Program-made: the position numbers and the translations under genes
Notes under the pieces: generated by a model
What the model was told of the DNA's origin: nothing
The model's input: only the letters and a program-made list of their open reading frames with translations
Database searches by the model: none
Shown here: positions 49,378 through 59,567 of the stretch, piece by piece
Numbering within the stretch: position 1 is the stretch's first letter
Layout of the letters: each line of letters opens with the position of its first letter
Origin: Hyphomicrobiales bacterium
Lineage (GTDB): Bacteria; Pseudomonadota; Alphaproteobacteria; Rhizobiales; Xanthobacteraceae
Assembly (NCBI GenBank): GCA_013911975.1
Contig: JACESF010000008.1
Location: 27,377-91,376 of the forward strand
Direction of reading: 5' to 3'
DNA: 64,000 bases

Positions 49378-50628
49378 TCAGAGCTGTCCGTCCCTATGGG
49401 CTGAGAACAGGCGGCCATTCTCCGCGATGGCCACCAACCCCGTGGCGAGCGCGCCCAGGACCAGGTAGCCGAAGCCGAGCGGCAGGATGGTGCCGTCGAA
49501 CGCCCGTCCGACCACGAGGCCGAGGCCCGCGCCCAGCAGCGTCGTGTAGAAGCCGATGAAGGAGGACGCGGTGCCCGCCACCGCGCCCATGGGCTCCATG
49601 GCGATGGAGTTGAAGTTCGGCACGGTGATCGCGAACAGCGCCTGCGCCAGCGCCAGGAGCGCGCAGAACAGAATCACCGGCGGCACGCCGTCCCACACCA
49701 GCCCCGAGACGACCAGCGCGAGCCCCGTGAGGGTGAAGCCGCACACGCCGAAATGCGACAGCCGGCGCATGCCGACGGAGCGCACCAGCTTGGCGTTCAC
49801 GAAGGAGGCGATGCCCATCACGCCCGCGATCACTGCGAAGGCGAGGGGGAACAGCTTGCCGAGATGGTAGACGCCATCCTCGAAGATCTGCTGGGACGCC
49901 GCCACATAAGCCATGAGGCATCCCATCATGAGGCCCATGCAGGTGGTGTAGAGCAGGGTCCGCCGGTTGCTGACGGCGAGCTTCATGCCCGCTCCGATCC
50001 CGCGCATGGAGAAGGGCACGCGGAATTCCGGACGCAGCGTCTCCGGCATGCGCAGCCCGAACCACAGGCCGAGCACGGCGCACAGGCCCAGCATGGCGCC
50101 GAAGATCATGTGCCACTCGGCCACCAGCAGCACGCCCGAGGCGAAGGTGGGGGCGATCACCGGGATGATCAGGAAGACCATCATGGAGAAGGACATGACC
50201 TGCGCCATCTCCCGCCCCTCATAGCGGTCGCGGACGATGGCGACGGACAGCACGCGCGAGGCGGCGGCACCGAGCCCCTGGATGACGCGGGCGACCAGAA
50301 GCAGCGTGTAGGTGTCCGCCACCATGGCCAGCGCGCAGCCGAAGGCATAGATGGCGAGGCCCGCCATGAGCGTCTTCTTGCGCCCCACCACGTCCGAGAC
50401 CGTGCCGAACACGATCTGCATCACCCCGAACCCCACCATGTAGGCGGTGATGAGGAGCTGGAGGTCGTTCGGATTTTCCAGCCGGTAGTGCGCGCGGATG
50501 GGACCGAAGGCGGGCAGCAGATTGTCGATGGAGAAGGCGGTCATGCCCATCATCAGCGCGATGATGGCGACGAACTCGGCGAATCCGGGCGCGGCCGGGT
50601 CCGGCCTGCCGGAGCGGTGAGTGGGCAT
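49378..50628 (-). CDS. Bcr/CflA-type MFS drug transporter
   Basis: FVAIIALMMGMTAFSIDNLLPAFGPIRAHY; GFGVMQIVFGTVSDVVGRKKTLMAGLAIYAFGC. Confidence 0.92.
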   Translation of the reverse strand: MPTHRSGRPDPAAPGFAEFVAIIALMMGMTAFSIDNLLPAFGPIRAHYRLENPNDLQLLITAYMVGFGVMQIVFGTVSDVVGRKKTLMAGLAIYAFGCALAMVADTYTLLLVARVIQGLGAAASRVLSVAIVRDRYEGREMAQVMSFSMMVFLIIPVIAPTFASGVLLVAEWHMIFGAMLGLCAVLGLWFGLRMPETLRPEFRVPFSMRGIGAGMKLAVSNRRTLLYTTCMGLMMGCLMAYVAASQQIFEDGVYHLGKLFPLAFAVIAGVMGIASFVNAKLVRSVGMRRLSHFGVCGFTLTGLALVVSGLVWDGVPPVILFCALLALAQALFAITVPNFNSIAMEPMGAVAGTASSFIGFYTTLLGAGLGLVVGRAFDGTILPLGFGYLVLGALATGLVAIAENGRLFSAHRDGQL

Positions 50629-50829
50629 GGGGAATGCTCTGATTGGGCGCCGGAGCGGCGCGGTCGATATATTGCATCGCTTTCTAGACCCCCCGCCGGG
50701 CAATGAGAAGCCGCGAGGGGCGGGGCTCCCGCGTCACCCATGCCGCTCGCGCAATGCTCCTGCTTCGCGCCGGGGAACGCGCCGTTCTTCCCTGCGTTGG
50801 AGCCTTCCGAAGCGGCAGGGAGGTGAGCC

Positions 50830-51435
50830 ATGGGCGAGGGACTGATGCACGGGCGCCCTGCCGACGCGGTGCATCTGTGCGTGGACATGCAGCGCCTGTT
50901 CTCGGGCGAAGGCCCCTGGCCGACACCCTGGATGGAGCGGGTGCGGCCTGTGGTGGAGCGCATCGTTGCCCACCGGCCCGCGCGCACGCTGTTCACGCGC
51001 TTTCTCCCGCCCCGCGTGCCGCAGGAGCGGCCGGGCCTGTGGCGGGCCTATTTCGAGCGGTGGCGGAACGCGACCCTGGAGGAGATGGATCCGGCCCTGG
51101 TGGATCTGATGCCGGCACTCGCCCGCTTCGCGCCGCCGGCGCAGGTGTTCGACAAGCCCGGCTATTCGGCGTTCAGCGCCCCGGCCCTGCTGCCATTCCT
51201 GCGGGACAAGCAGGTGCGATGCGTGATCGTGACCGGCGCGGAGACAGATGTGTGCGTGCTGTCCACGATCATGGGGGCGGTGGACCTGGGGCTGCGGGTC
51301 ATCCTGGTGGAGGACGGGGTGTGCTCGTCATCGGACCAGGGGCATGACTTCCTGCTGACCCTGTTCCGCAACCGCTTCTCGTCCCAGGTGGAGACCGTGG
51401 CGGCGGACCAGCTCCTGGAGCAATGGTCCGCCTGA
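50830..51435 (+). CDS. Isochorismatase-family cysteine hydrolase
   Basis: AVHLCVDMQRLFSGEGPW; VRCVIVTGAETDVCVLSTIMGAVDLGLRVILVEDGVCSS. Confidence 0.92.
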   Translation: MGEGLMHGRPADAVHLCVDMQRLFSGEGPWPTPWMERVRPVVERIVAHRPARTLFTRFLPPRVPQERPGLWRAYFERWRNATLEEMDPALVDLMPALARFAPPAQVFDKPGYSAFSAPALLPFLRDKQVRCVIVTGAETDVCVLSTIMGAVDLGLRVILVEDGVCSSSDQGHDFLLTLFRNRFSSQVETVAADQLLEQWSA

Positions 51436-51443
51436 GCGCGCCT

Positions 51444-53591
51444 TCAGCGCGCCGCCACGGGCTGCGGGCGGCTGATGCCGAAGCGCGCCTGATAGACGTT
51501 GTAATTCTCCACCACGCGCTGGACGTAGTTGCGGGTCTCGGAGAAGGGGATCATCTCCACCCAGTCCACCGCGTCCACGTCCTTGTCGCGCGGGTCGCCG
51601 TAGCGCTCGAACCATTTGCGCACGCTGCCGCGGCCCGCATTGTAGGCGGCGAAGACGAGGGCCGGATGGCCGTCGTAATTGTCCATGAGCATGCCCAGCT
51701 CCGCCGCGCCGAACTGGACGTTGTAGGACTGGTCGCTCATGAGGCGCGCCTCGTTGTAGGCGGCGCCGGTCTGCTTGGCCACCTCGCGCCCGGCCGCGGG
51801 CGTCACCTGCATGAGGCCCATGGCCTTGGCGCTGGAGAGGGTGCGCGGATTGAACTGGCTCTCCTGGCGGGCCACCGCATAGATCATGGCCTTGTCCACC
51901 GGCGTGCCGATGGGCGAGTAGGAGGGCAGGCCGAAGGTGGGGAAGGCCTGGGCGTCGAGGGGGTGGCCCTCATAGACGCTCTCCTTGCCCACCACGAGCG
52001 CGCCGCGCGGGTCGCCGTTCGCCTCCGCGAGCTGCGACAGCAGCACGAGCTGCGCGCTGTCCTCCATGCGCCAGGCGAGGTCGTAATAGATGGTCATCGG
52101 CGTATCGCGGTCGCCGATGGCATAGAGCAGCTTGATGGCGCGCACCGGCTCCAGCCGGTCGAAGGTGGCGCGGGCCATGGTGGTGTCCGGCGCGCGGCGC
52201 AGCGCCACCGGGGGCAGGCCCAGGCGCTGGCGGGCGAGCTGGCCGTAATAGGTGGTGGAATGCTTGGCGGCCGCCTCGTAGCGCGCCCGGGCGGTGCCCA
52301 TGTCGCCCATGGCCTCCGCCGAGCGGCCGAGCCAGTAGCCGGCGCGGGACAGCGTGATGGGATTGGTCTGCCCCTCCACCGCCTTGGCGAAATGCCCGGC
52401 GGCGACACTGGGCTGGTTCAGGAAGCGCAGGGCGATCCAGCCGGCGGTCCAGGAGGCCTCGGAGCGGTAATTGTCGGCGGTCGGCGTGGCGGCGTCGGCC
52501 ACCACCTTGTAGGCGGTGCGGGGATCGCCCTCGTCGAGAAGCTCGCGCGCCACCAGACGGCGCTCGATCCACCATTCGTTGGTGTCCACCTGCGCGTCGG
52601 GGCTGTCGGGCGCGGCGAGCAGCGCCTGGGCTGCCTCCTTGGTGCGATCGGCGCGGCGGGCGAGCTGGGACTTGGCAAACAGATAGGCCGGGTCGTTGCC
52701 CAGCGTCATGGGCACCTGGGCCAGCAGGCTCGCGCCGTTCGCCTCCTTGCGGGCGATGGCGAGCCGGGCGCGGGTGAGGGCGACCACGTCGGAACCCGCA
52801 CGACCGGCGGCGCGCATGGCGCGCTCGGTGTCGGGCTCATAGCTGAACTTGTCGGCACGCGCCTTGTGGTCGGCGCGGGTGATCATGGTGCCGAACTCGG
52901 TGAGGATCACCTGCTCGGACGATTCGGACAGGTCGTCAGAGCGGTAGGCGTCGCGCACCAGCGCCGCCGTCATGCGGGTGTCGCCCGAGGCGGCAAAGGC
53001 GCGGGCGAGCGCGATCTTGCCAGGGCCGGTGAGGGGGGCCTGGTCGCCGAAGAAGGCGCGCACCACCTGGGGCGAGCGCTTTTCCGCGAACAGCACGCCC
53101 TCGGCCTTGCGGCGCAGGGTGGTCTGGGTCGGCCAGCCCGGCTTGTCGCGCAGGAAGGCGGCGATGGCGTCGAACCCGAGATCATTGGGCGCGCTGCGGA
53201 TCACCAGCCACGTCACGAGGGACCGGGCGACCGGGTCGTCGAGGGACTGGGCGGCGGCCAGCGCCTCGGAGCCCTTGGCGTTCTTCGCGAGGGTGACGGC
53301 GGTGCGCAGCGTGCCGAGATCGCCCTGGAGGGCAGGGGCGGGCGCGGCGGCGAGGGTGGGCGGCGCGCCCTTGGCGGCGGTGGCCTTGGGAGCAGGCTTG
53401 GGCGCCGCCTTGGCGTCGGCCTTCTTGCTGTCGCTCTTCTTCGTGTCCTTCGCGGCCGTGGGCTTCGCGGCGGGCTTGGGGGCGCTGCTCTTGCTGGAAC
53501 TGTCCTGCGCCGACGCGACCGCAGCCGGCATCGCGCAGGCGAGGGCGATCGCCAGAGCGGTGCGGGAGATCAGGCTCTTGGCAGGCGGCAT
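51444..53591 (-). CDS. Soluble lytic murein transglycosylase family protein
   Basis: AVARQESQFNPRTLSSAKAMGLMQVTPAAGREVAKQTGAAYNEARLMSDQSYNVQFGAAELGMLMDNYDGHPALVFAAYNAGRGSVRKWF. Confidence 0.95.
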   Translation of the reverse strand: MPPAKSLISRTALAIALACAMPAAVASAQDSSSKSSAPKPAAKPTAAKDTKKSDSKKADAKAAPKPAPKATAAKGAPPTLAAAPAPALQGDLGTLRTAVTLAKNAKGSEALAAAQSLDDPVARSLVTWLVIRSAPNDLGFDAIAAFLRDKPGWPTQTTLRRKAEGVLFAEKRSPQVVRAFFGDQAPLTGPGKIALARAFAASGDTRMTAALVRDAYRSDDLSESSEQVILTEFGTMITRADHKARADKFSYEPDTERAMRAAGRAGSDVVALTRARLAIARKEANGASLLAQVPMTLGNDPAYLFAKSQLARRADRTKEAAQALLAAPDSPDAQVDTNEWWIERRLVARELLDEGDPRTAYKVVADAATPTADNYRSEASWTAGWIALRFLNQPSVAAGHFAKAVEGQTNPITLSRAGYWLGRSAEAMGDMGTARARYEAAAKHSTTYYGQLARQRLGLPPVALRRAPDTTMARATFDRLEPVRAIKLLYAIGDRDTPMTIYYDLAWRMEDSAQLVLLSQLAEANGDPRGALVVGKESVYEGHPLDAQAFPTFGLPSYSPIGTPVDKAMIYAVARQESQFNPRTLSSAKAMGLMQVTPAAGREVAKQTGAAYNEARLMSDQSYNVQFGAAELGMLMDNYDGHPALVFAAYNAGRGSVRKWFERYGDPRDKDVDAVDWVEMIPFSETRNYVQRVVENYNVYQARFGISRPQPVAAR

Positions 53592-53878
53592 TGCAAGTCC
53601 TCACGCAGGGTTCGCAGCTTGGCCTATTTCTCGGCCAGCATCATTGACGAAGTCCTAAGAGAAGCGCGGGCCGCGTCCCCATTCCCGAAGCCCGGAGCAG
53701 CGGCGCACAGACGGGACCACTCAAACCCGGCGAAAGCAGGGCTTTGCCCGAGGGAGCGCGTCTTCCCGGGAAGTTTGTGCCGCGAACCCTTTCCGATCCG
53801 CCCGCAACAGTTTATCTGATGCGATCCGCCCGGGCCCAAACCCGGGCGGCATCGTCAATCACAACAAGGCATCAGGCC

Positions 53879-54778
53879 ATGTCCACCCCCTCGTCCCCGG
53901 AGCGCTTCCGCGGTTCCTTCACCGCTCTCGTCACGCCTTTCCGCGACGGGTCCGTGGACGAGAAAGCCTTCCGCGACCTGGTGGAATGGCAGATCGCCGA
54001 GGGCACGCACGGCCTCGTGCCGGTGGGCACCACGGGCGAAAGCCCCACCCTCAGCCATGCCGAGCACGAAAAGGTGATCGAGTGGTGCGTGGACCAGGCC
54101 AAGGGCCGGGTCCCCGTGATCGCGGGCGCCGGCTCCAACAGCACGTCGGAGGCGGTGGCCTTCTCGCGCCATGCGGAGCGCGTGGGCGCGGACGCGGTGC
54201 TGGTGGTGACGCCCTATTACAACAAGCCCACCCAGGAAGGGCTCTACCAGCACTTCAAGGCGGTGAACGACGCCATCGGCCTGCCGATCTTCATCTACAA
54301 CATCCCGAGCCGCTCGGTGATCGACATGTCGGTGGAGACCATGAAGCGGCTGTTCGCGCTGAAGAACATCGCGGGCGTGAAGGACGCCACCGCCAATCTG
54401 GCGCGCGTGTCGCTCCAGCGGCAGGAACTGGGGCCGGACTTCATCCAGATGTCCGGCGAGGACGCCACCGCGCTCGGCTTCAACGCCCATGGCGGCGTGG
54501 GCTGCATCTCGGTGACGGCCAACGTGGCGCCGCGCCTGTGCGCGCAGTTCCAGGAAGCGACGCTGGCCGGCGACTATGCCGCCGCCCTGGCCATCCAGGA
54601 CAAGCTGATGCCGCTGCACACCAACCTGTTCATCGAAACCAATCCCTCGCCCGCGAAATTCGCGCTCGCGGCGCTCGGCCGGATCCAGGAAGACGTGCGC
54701 CTGCCCATGGTGCCGCTCTCCGACAATTCCCGCGCCGCCGTCACGCGTGCGCTGGTGCATGCGGGCCTGACCAATTGA
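53879..54778 (+). CDS. dapA: 4-hydroxy-tetrahydrodipicolinate synthase
   Basis: [85 protein letters not shown]. Confidence 0.97.
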   Translation: MSTPSSPERFRGSFTALVTPFRDGSVDEKAFRDLVEWQIAEGTHGLVPVGTTGESPTLSHAEHEKVIEWCVDQAKGRVPVIAGAGSNSTSEAVAFSRHAERVGADAVLVVTPYYNKPTQEGLYQHFKAVNDAIGLPIFIYNIPSRSVIDMSVETMKRLFALKNIAGVKDATANLARVSLQRQELGPDFIQMSGEDATALGFNAHGGVGCISVTANVAPRLCAQFQEATLAGDYAAALAIQDKLMPLHTNLFIETNPSPAKFALAALGRIQEDVRLPMVPLSDNSRAAVTRALVHAGLTN

Positions 54779-54809
54779 GGCAGGCGGGGCACCGCCCCGC
54801 CGGGAAGCC

Positions 54810-55289
54810 ATGAGCGAAAAGAAGAAGAAGGACCTGCCGCGCAAGGTGGTCGCCGACAACCGGCGCGCCAGGTTCGACTATGACATCGGCGAGGTCTTCG
54901 AGGCGGGCATCGCCCTCACGGGGACCGAGGTGAAGAGCCTGCGCAACGGCAAGGCGACGGTGGGCGAGAGCTATGCCGCCTCCAAGGGGGGGGAGATGTG
55001 GCTCTACAACGCCTTCATCCCTGAATACCTGGAAGCCAACCGCTTCAACCATGAGACGCGCCGCCCCCGCAAGCTGCTGCTGCACAAGCGGCAGATCAGC
55101 AAGCTCGCCCATGCGGTGGAGCGCGAGGGCATGACGGTGGTGCCGCTGAAGATCTACTTCAACGAGCAGGGCCGCGCGAAGGTGGAGATCGCCCTCGCCA
55201 AGGGCCGCAAGACCCATGACAAGCGCGAGGCCGTGAAGGAGCGCGACTGGTCGCGCGACAAGGCCCGGCTGATGCGCGAGAAGGGCTGA
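54810..55289 (+). CDS. smpB: SsrA-binding protein
   Basis: [73 protein letters not shown]. Confidence 0.97.
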   Translation: MSEKKKKDLPRKVVADNRRARFDYDIGEVFEAGIALTGTEVKSLRNGKATVGESYAASKGGEMWLYNAFIPEYLEANRFNHETRRPRKLLLHKRQISKLAHAVEREGMTVVPLKIYFNEQGRAKVEIALAKGRKTHDKREAVKERDWSRDKARLMREKG

Positions 55290-55372
55290 GGGCGTCGGCG
55301 GGAGATTGCGCGCCGGCCGCCATCTCGGGCAAGATCAGCCCCAGGCACAGGACGAGACCGAGCGAGACCGCC

Positions 55373-55936
55373 GTGAGCGATTGGACCCAGCTTCCCGAGA
55401 CCCTGACCGCCCCCGAGGATGACGGGGCCGCCTCGCACCTGCCGGGGCTGGAACTGCCCATCGTCCGCCTTCCGGGCACCCATGGGCAGATGGTGGACCT
55501 CTCCGCCCTTTCGGGCCGCGCGGTGATCTATTGCTATCCGCGCACCGGCGTTCCCGGCGTGCCGAACCCGGACGGGTGGGACGAGATCCCCGGCGCGCGC
55601 GGCTGCACGCCCCAGTCCTGCGCCTTCCGCGACAATTTCCAGGATCTGACGGCCCGGGGCGTGTCCCACGTGTTCGGCCTGTCCACCCAGACCACCGAGT
55701 ATCAGAGCGAGGCGGCGCAGCGTCTCGACCTGCCGTTCCCGCTGCTGTCGGACCATCTCCTGTCCTTCACCCGCCGGGTCAACCTGCCCACCTTCACGGC
55801 GGACGGCATGACCCTGGTGAAGCGCATCACGCTGGTGATCGAGGACGGCGTCATCACGCACGTCTTCTACCCGGTCTTCCCGCCCCACCTGAATGCCGAG
55901 GAAGTGGTGGCCTTCCTCGACCGTCACCGCAGATAG
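55373..55936 (+). CDS. Peroxiredoxin (AhpC/TSA, redoxin domain)
   Basis: YCYPRTGVPG...GARGCTPQSCAFRDNFQDLTARGVSHVFGLSTQTTEYQSEAAQRLDLPFPLLSD. Confidence 0.88.
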   Translation: MSDWTQLPETLTAPEDDGAASHLPGLELPIVRLPGTHGQMVDLSALSGRAVIYCYPRTGVPGVPNPDGWDEIPGARGCTPQSCAFRDNFQDLTARGVSHVFGLSTQTTEYQSEAAQRLDLPFPLLSDHLLSFTRRVNLPTFTADGMTLVKRITLVIEDGVITHVFYPVFPPHLNAEEVVAFLDRHRR

Positions 55937-56586
55937 GCGCGCACCTGCGCGAACACCGCGCGGAACATGTCGGGCGTCAGAACGCGAGTGTTCGTGTTGT
56001 AGCGGGAGCAGTGATAGCTGGAGAAGATCTCCAGCCCGCCCACGCTCGCCCGCCCGCCATGGCTGAAGCGCACATGAGCCGGGCGCGCGCCCAGGGCCGC
56101 GACGGTGGAATCGTGGGCGATCTTGCCCAGCGTCACCACGGCCTTCAGGTTCGCCATCTCCCCCATGGGGGCGGTGAGGAAGCTGCGGCAGGTGCGGATT
56201 TCCGGGGGCAGGGGCTTGTTCTGCGGCGGCACGCAGCGCACCGCATTGATGATCCGCGCATCCCGCAGCGTCAGGCCGTCATCGGGCCGGGCCGCGTATT
56301 CGCCCTCCGCGAAACCGTATTCCTTCAAGGTGGCGTAGAGCAGGTCGCCGGCATAGTCGCCCGTGAACGGGCGCCCGGTGCGGTTCGCGCCGCGCAGGCC
56401 GGGCGCGAGACCGACGATGAGTAGGCGCGCGTCCTGCGGCCCGAAGGCGGGCACGGGCGCGTTGAACCAGCCGGGCTCGGCGGCGCGCCACTCGTCGCGG
56501 AAGGCGGCGAGGCGGGGGCAGAGCGGGCAGTCCCGCCCGGGCTCGGTGGTCACGGGATCAGGACTCGTGCGGCTCCGCGGGCGCAC
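55924..56586 (-). CDS. Uracil-DNA glycosylase family (type 5, UdgB-like)
   Basis: CPLCPRLAAFRDEW; LLIVGLAPGLRGANRTGRPFTGDYAGDLLYATL; INAVRCVPPQNKPLPPEIRTCRSFL. Confidence 0.92.
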   Translation of the reverse strand: MRPRSRTSPDPVTTEPGRDCPLCPRLAAFRDEWRAAEPGWFNAPVPAFGPQDARLLIVGLAPGLRGANRTGRPFTGDYAGDLLYATLKEYGFAEGEYAARPDDGLTLRDARIINAVRCVPPQNKPLPPEIRTCRSFLTAPMGEMANLKAVVTLGKIAHDSTVAALGARPAHVRFSHGGRASVGGLEIFSSYHCSRYNTNTRVLTPDMFRAVFAQVRAYLR

Positions 56587-57160
56587 CGCGCCGTTCCAGG
56601 AAGCGCGGGGTCTCCTGCATACGGCCCTGGCGCTCGGACGGGTCGCGGCCGATCTTGGGCTGAAGCTCCACGAGGTCGATGAACACGTCCGCCTGACGGC
56701 GCAGGTCGTCGGCGATGAGGGGCGGCTGGGTGGCGATGGTGGAGACCACGCTCACTCGCATGCCCTTGCGCTGCAACGCTTCCACGAGGGAGCGGAAATC
56801 GCCGTCGCCGGAGAACAGGATGACGTGGTCCACATGGCCCGCCAGCTCCATGGCGTCCACGGCGATCTCGATATCCATGTTTCCGCGCACGCGACGCCGG
56901 CCCTGGGCGTCGGTGAACTCCTTGGCGAGCTTCGTGACGACGGAATAGCCGTTATAGTCCAGCCAATCTAGAAGAGGTCTAATTGACGAATATTCCTGAT
57001 CTTCGATCAGCGTCGTATAATAGAAGGCGCGCAGAAGATAACCGCGAGACTGGAATTCCTTCAACAGTCTCTTGTAGTCGATATCAAATCCAAGAGCTTT
57101 TGTAGCCGAGTAGAGGTTCGCGCCATCGATGAGTAGCGCAATCTTTTCATTTGATATCAT
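56558..57160 (-). CDS. NYN domain (LabA/DUF88) protein
   Basis: KIALLIDGANLYSATKALGFDIDYKRLL; GNMDIEIAVDAMELAGHVDHVILFSGDGDFRSLVEALQRKGMRVSVVS. Confidence 0.95.
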   Translation of the reverse strand: MISNEKIALLIDGANLYSATKALGFDIDYKRLLKEFQSRGYLLRAFYYTTLIEDQEYSSIRPLLDWLDYNGYSVVTKLAKEFTDAQGRRRVRGNMDIEIAVDAMELAGHVDHVILFSGDGDFRSLVEALQRKGMRVSVVSTIATQPPLIADDLRRQADVFIDLVELQPKIGRDPSERQGRMQETPRFLERRGAPAEPHES

Positions 57161-57358
57161 GTAAGGCCCGCAACGTGAAAATCGGACGGTTTAAGCGGTT
57201 ATTCTTGAAAGGTCGCTTCTTTTCGACCTTTTCCTATGATTTGAAAGAAAGCGCAAGCGAAATCGCGGGCGTGGGGTTGCGTGGCCAAATTTTTTACGGT
57301 AGTAAGGCCGGCTTCCGAAATCACATCCAGATTATCCTGCACCAGGAGTCCCGAGTCC

Positions 57359-57748
57359 ATGGCCCGTGTCACTGTTGAGGACTGCATCGACAAGGTGGAT
57401 AACCGCTTCGAGCTGGTCCTCCTCGCCGGCCACCGCGCCCGCATGATCTCCTCCGGCTCGCCCATCACCGTGGATCGCGACAACGACAAGAATCCCGTCG
57501 TGGCGCTGCGTGAGATCGCCGACGAGACCGTGAGCCCCGAGGATCTGAAGGAAGACCTGATCCACTCGCTCCAGCGCTATACCGAGGTGGACGAGCCCGA
57601 GCCCGAGGCGGTGCCGCTTATCGCCTCCAGCGAATCGGGTTCGGCCGACGACGCGGACGTGGTGATGGACCGCATGACCGAGGAAGAGCTCCTGGCCGGC
57701 CTCCAGGGCCTCGTGCCGCCTGAGCATTCGGACGACGACGAGGGCTGA
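57359..57748 (+). CDS. rpoZ: DNA-directed RNA polymerase omega subunit
   Basis: [58 protein letters not shown]. Confidence 0.97.
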   Translation: MARVTVEDCIDKVDNRFELVLLAGHRARMISSGSPITVDRDNDKNPVVALREIADETVSPEDLKEDLIHSLQRYTEVDEPEPEAVPLIASSESGSADDADVVMDRMTEEELLAGLQGLVPPEHSDDDEG

Positions 57749-57783
57749 CGCGCCCCGCGCGACAGCGGAAGCGATGGAATACG

Positions 57784-57815
57784 AAAGCGCGGTCCCCAGG
57801 GGCCGCGCTTTTTTG
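57784..57815 (+). terminator. Rho-independent terminator after rpoZ
   Basis: aaagcgcgg-tccccagggg-ccgcgcttttttg. Confidence 0.9.
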
Positions 57816-58030
57816 TTGTTCTGTCGATGGAGGCGCGGCGCGTTCGCGAGGGGGTGCAAGGACGAGGCGCGCGCAGGGCAGGGGAGCGCGTTCGCCGGGT
57901 GGCGGGCGCCGGAAGGCCCAACGGTGCGCGCGAGACGTCTGTCTCAGAGAGGTGATTGCCTTGCGAGACGTTTGCTTATCTCTCAAGTGCTTATGAGAGA
58001 ATGTTCACCTCGTGCGTCAGGCGCCGGGTG

Positions 58031-59374
58031 TCAGAACCCGACCGCCGTCCCGCGCAGGTCATAGGCGTCCGCACTGTCAATCTTCACGCTGGCGATCTCG
58101 CCCACCCGCAGCGGGCGGCGCGAGGCGATGTGCACGCGGCCGTCGATCTCGGGCGCGTCGCCCTTGGTGCGGCCAACCGCGCCCTGGGGCGTCACCGCAT
58201 CGATGATCACCTGCTGGCGGGTGCCCACCTTGCGCTTCAGGCGCCGGGCGGAGATGGCCTGCTGGGTGCGCATGAAGCGGTCATAGCGCTCCGCCTTCAC
58301 CTCGTCGGGCACCGGCGCGGCGATGGCGTTGGCCGGGGCGCCCGCCACAGGCTCGAACTTGAAGCAGCCCACCCGGTCCAGTTCCGCCTCTTCCAGGAAG
58401 GCCAGCAGGTCCGCGAACTCCGCCTCGGTCTCGCCGGGGAAGCCGACGATGAAGGTGGAGCGGAGCGTCAGGTCCGGCACGGCGGCGCGCCACGCCTGCA
58501 CCCGGGCCAGGGTCTTCTCCTGGGAGGCCGGGCGCTTCATGCGCCGGAGCACGTCCGGGTTGGAATGCTGGAAGGGGATGTCGAGATAAGGCAGCACCTT
58601 GCCCGCCGACATCAGCTCCATCACCCGGTCCACATGGGGATAGGGATAGACATAATGGAGGCGCACCCACGCGCCCAGCTCGCCCAGCGCCTCTGCGAGG
58701 TCGAAGAAGCGGGCGGCGCGCTCCTTGTCCCGCCACACGCTAGGCGCGTATTTCAGGTCCACGCCATAGGCCGACGTGTCCTGGGAGATGACCAGCAGCT
58801 CCTTCACGCCCGCCTTCACGAGGCGCTCGGCCTCGCGCATCACGTCCGCCAGAGGGCGGCTCACCAGATCGCCGCGCAGCTTGGGGATGATGCAGAAGGT
58901 GCAGCGGTTGTTGCAGCCCTCGGAAATCTTCAGATAGGCATAGTGGCGCGGCGTCAGCTTCACCCCGTGCTCGGGCACGAGGTCGAGGAACGGGTCGTGG
59001 CTGGGCGGCACCGCCTGGTGCACGGCCGCGAGCACGCTCTCATATTGCTGCGGGCCGGTCACGGCCAGCACGCCGGGATGGGCGGCATGGATCTGCTCGG
59101 GCTCGGCGCCCATGCAGCCCGTCACCACCACCTTGCCGTTCTCCGCCAGCGCATCGCCGATGGCCGCGAGGCTCTCCGCCTTGGCGCTGTCCAGGAAGCC
59201 GCAGGTATTGACGATGACGAGGTCGGCGCCCGCATGGGTCTTGGTCAGCTCGTAGCCTTCGGCGCGCAGGCGCGTGACGATGCGCTCGCTGTCCACGAGA
59301 GCCTTGGGGCATCCCAGCGAGACGAAGGAGATACGGGGCGCGTGCGGCGCGGCTTTGGGCGCGAGATCGGCCAT
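58031..59374 (-). CDS. rimO: Ribosomal protein S12 methylthiotransferase
   Basis: [29 protein letters not shown]; radical [27 protein letters not shown]. Confidence 0.97.
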   Translation of the reverse strand: MADLAPKAAPHAPRISFVSLGCPKALVDSERIVTRLRAEGYELTKTHAGADLVIVNTCGFLDSAKAESLAAIGDALAENGKVVVTGCMGAEPEQIHAAHPGVLAVTGPQQYESVLAAVHQAVPPSHDPFLDLVPEHGVKLTPRHYAYLKISEGCNNRCTFCIIPKLRGDLVSRPLADVMREAERLVKAGVKELLVISQDTSAYGVDLKYAPSVWRDKERAARFFDLAEALGELGAWVRLHYVYPYPHVDRVMELMSAGKVLPYLDIPFQHSNPDVLRRMKRPASQEKTLARVQAWRAAVPDLTLRSTFIVGFPGETEAEFADLLAFLEEAELDRVGCFKFEPVAGAPANAIAAPVPDEVKAERYDRFMRTQQAISARRLKRKVGTRQQVIIDAVTPQGAVGRTKGDAPEIDGRVHIASRRPLRVGEIASVKIDSADAYDLRGTAVGF

Positions 59375-59567
59375 GAGGCGGCGACAGTCATTTCCATTGA
59401 GAAGCTGTGAGGCGTTAAGGGAGCCGGGCCCCCGCGTCAATCCTGGAGGCGTTCCAAGGCGGGTCCCGCCGCGCGCCGGGGCATCAAAATCCGGCGAGCG
59501 CATTTGTCTATTGCGCGCGCCGCCGGGGCGCTGTCTGGTCCGCGCCACTGCGTGGGTGGGGAGCGCC

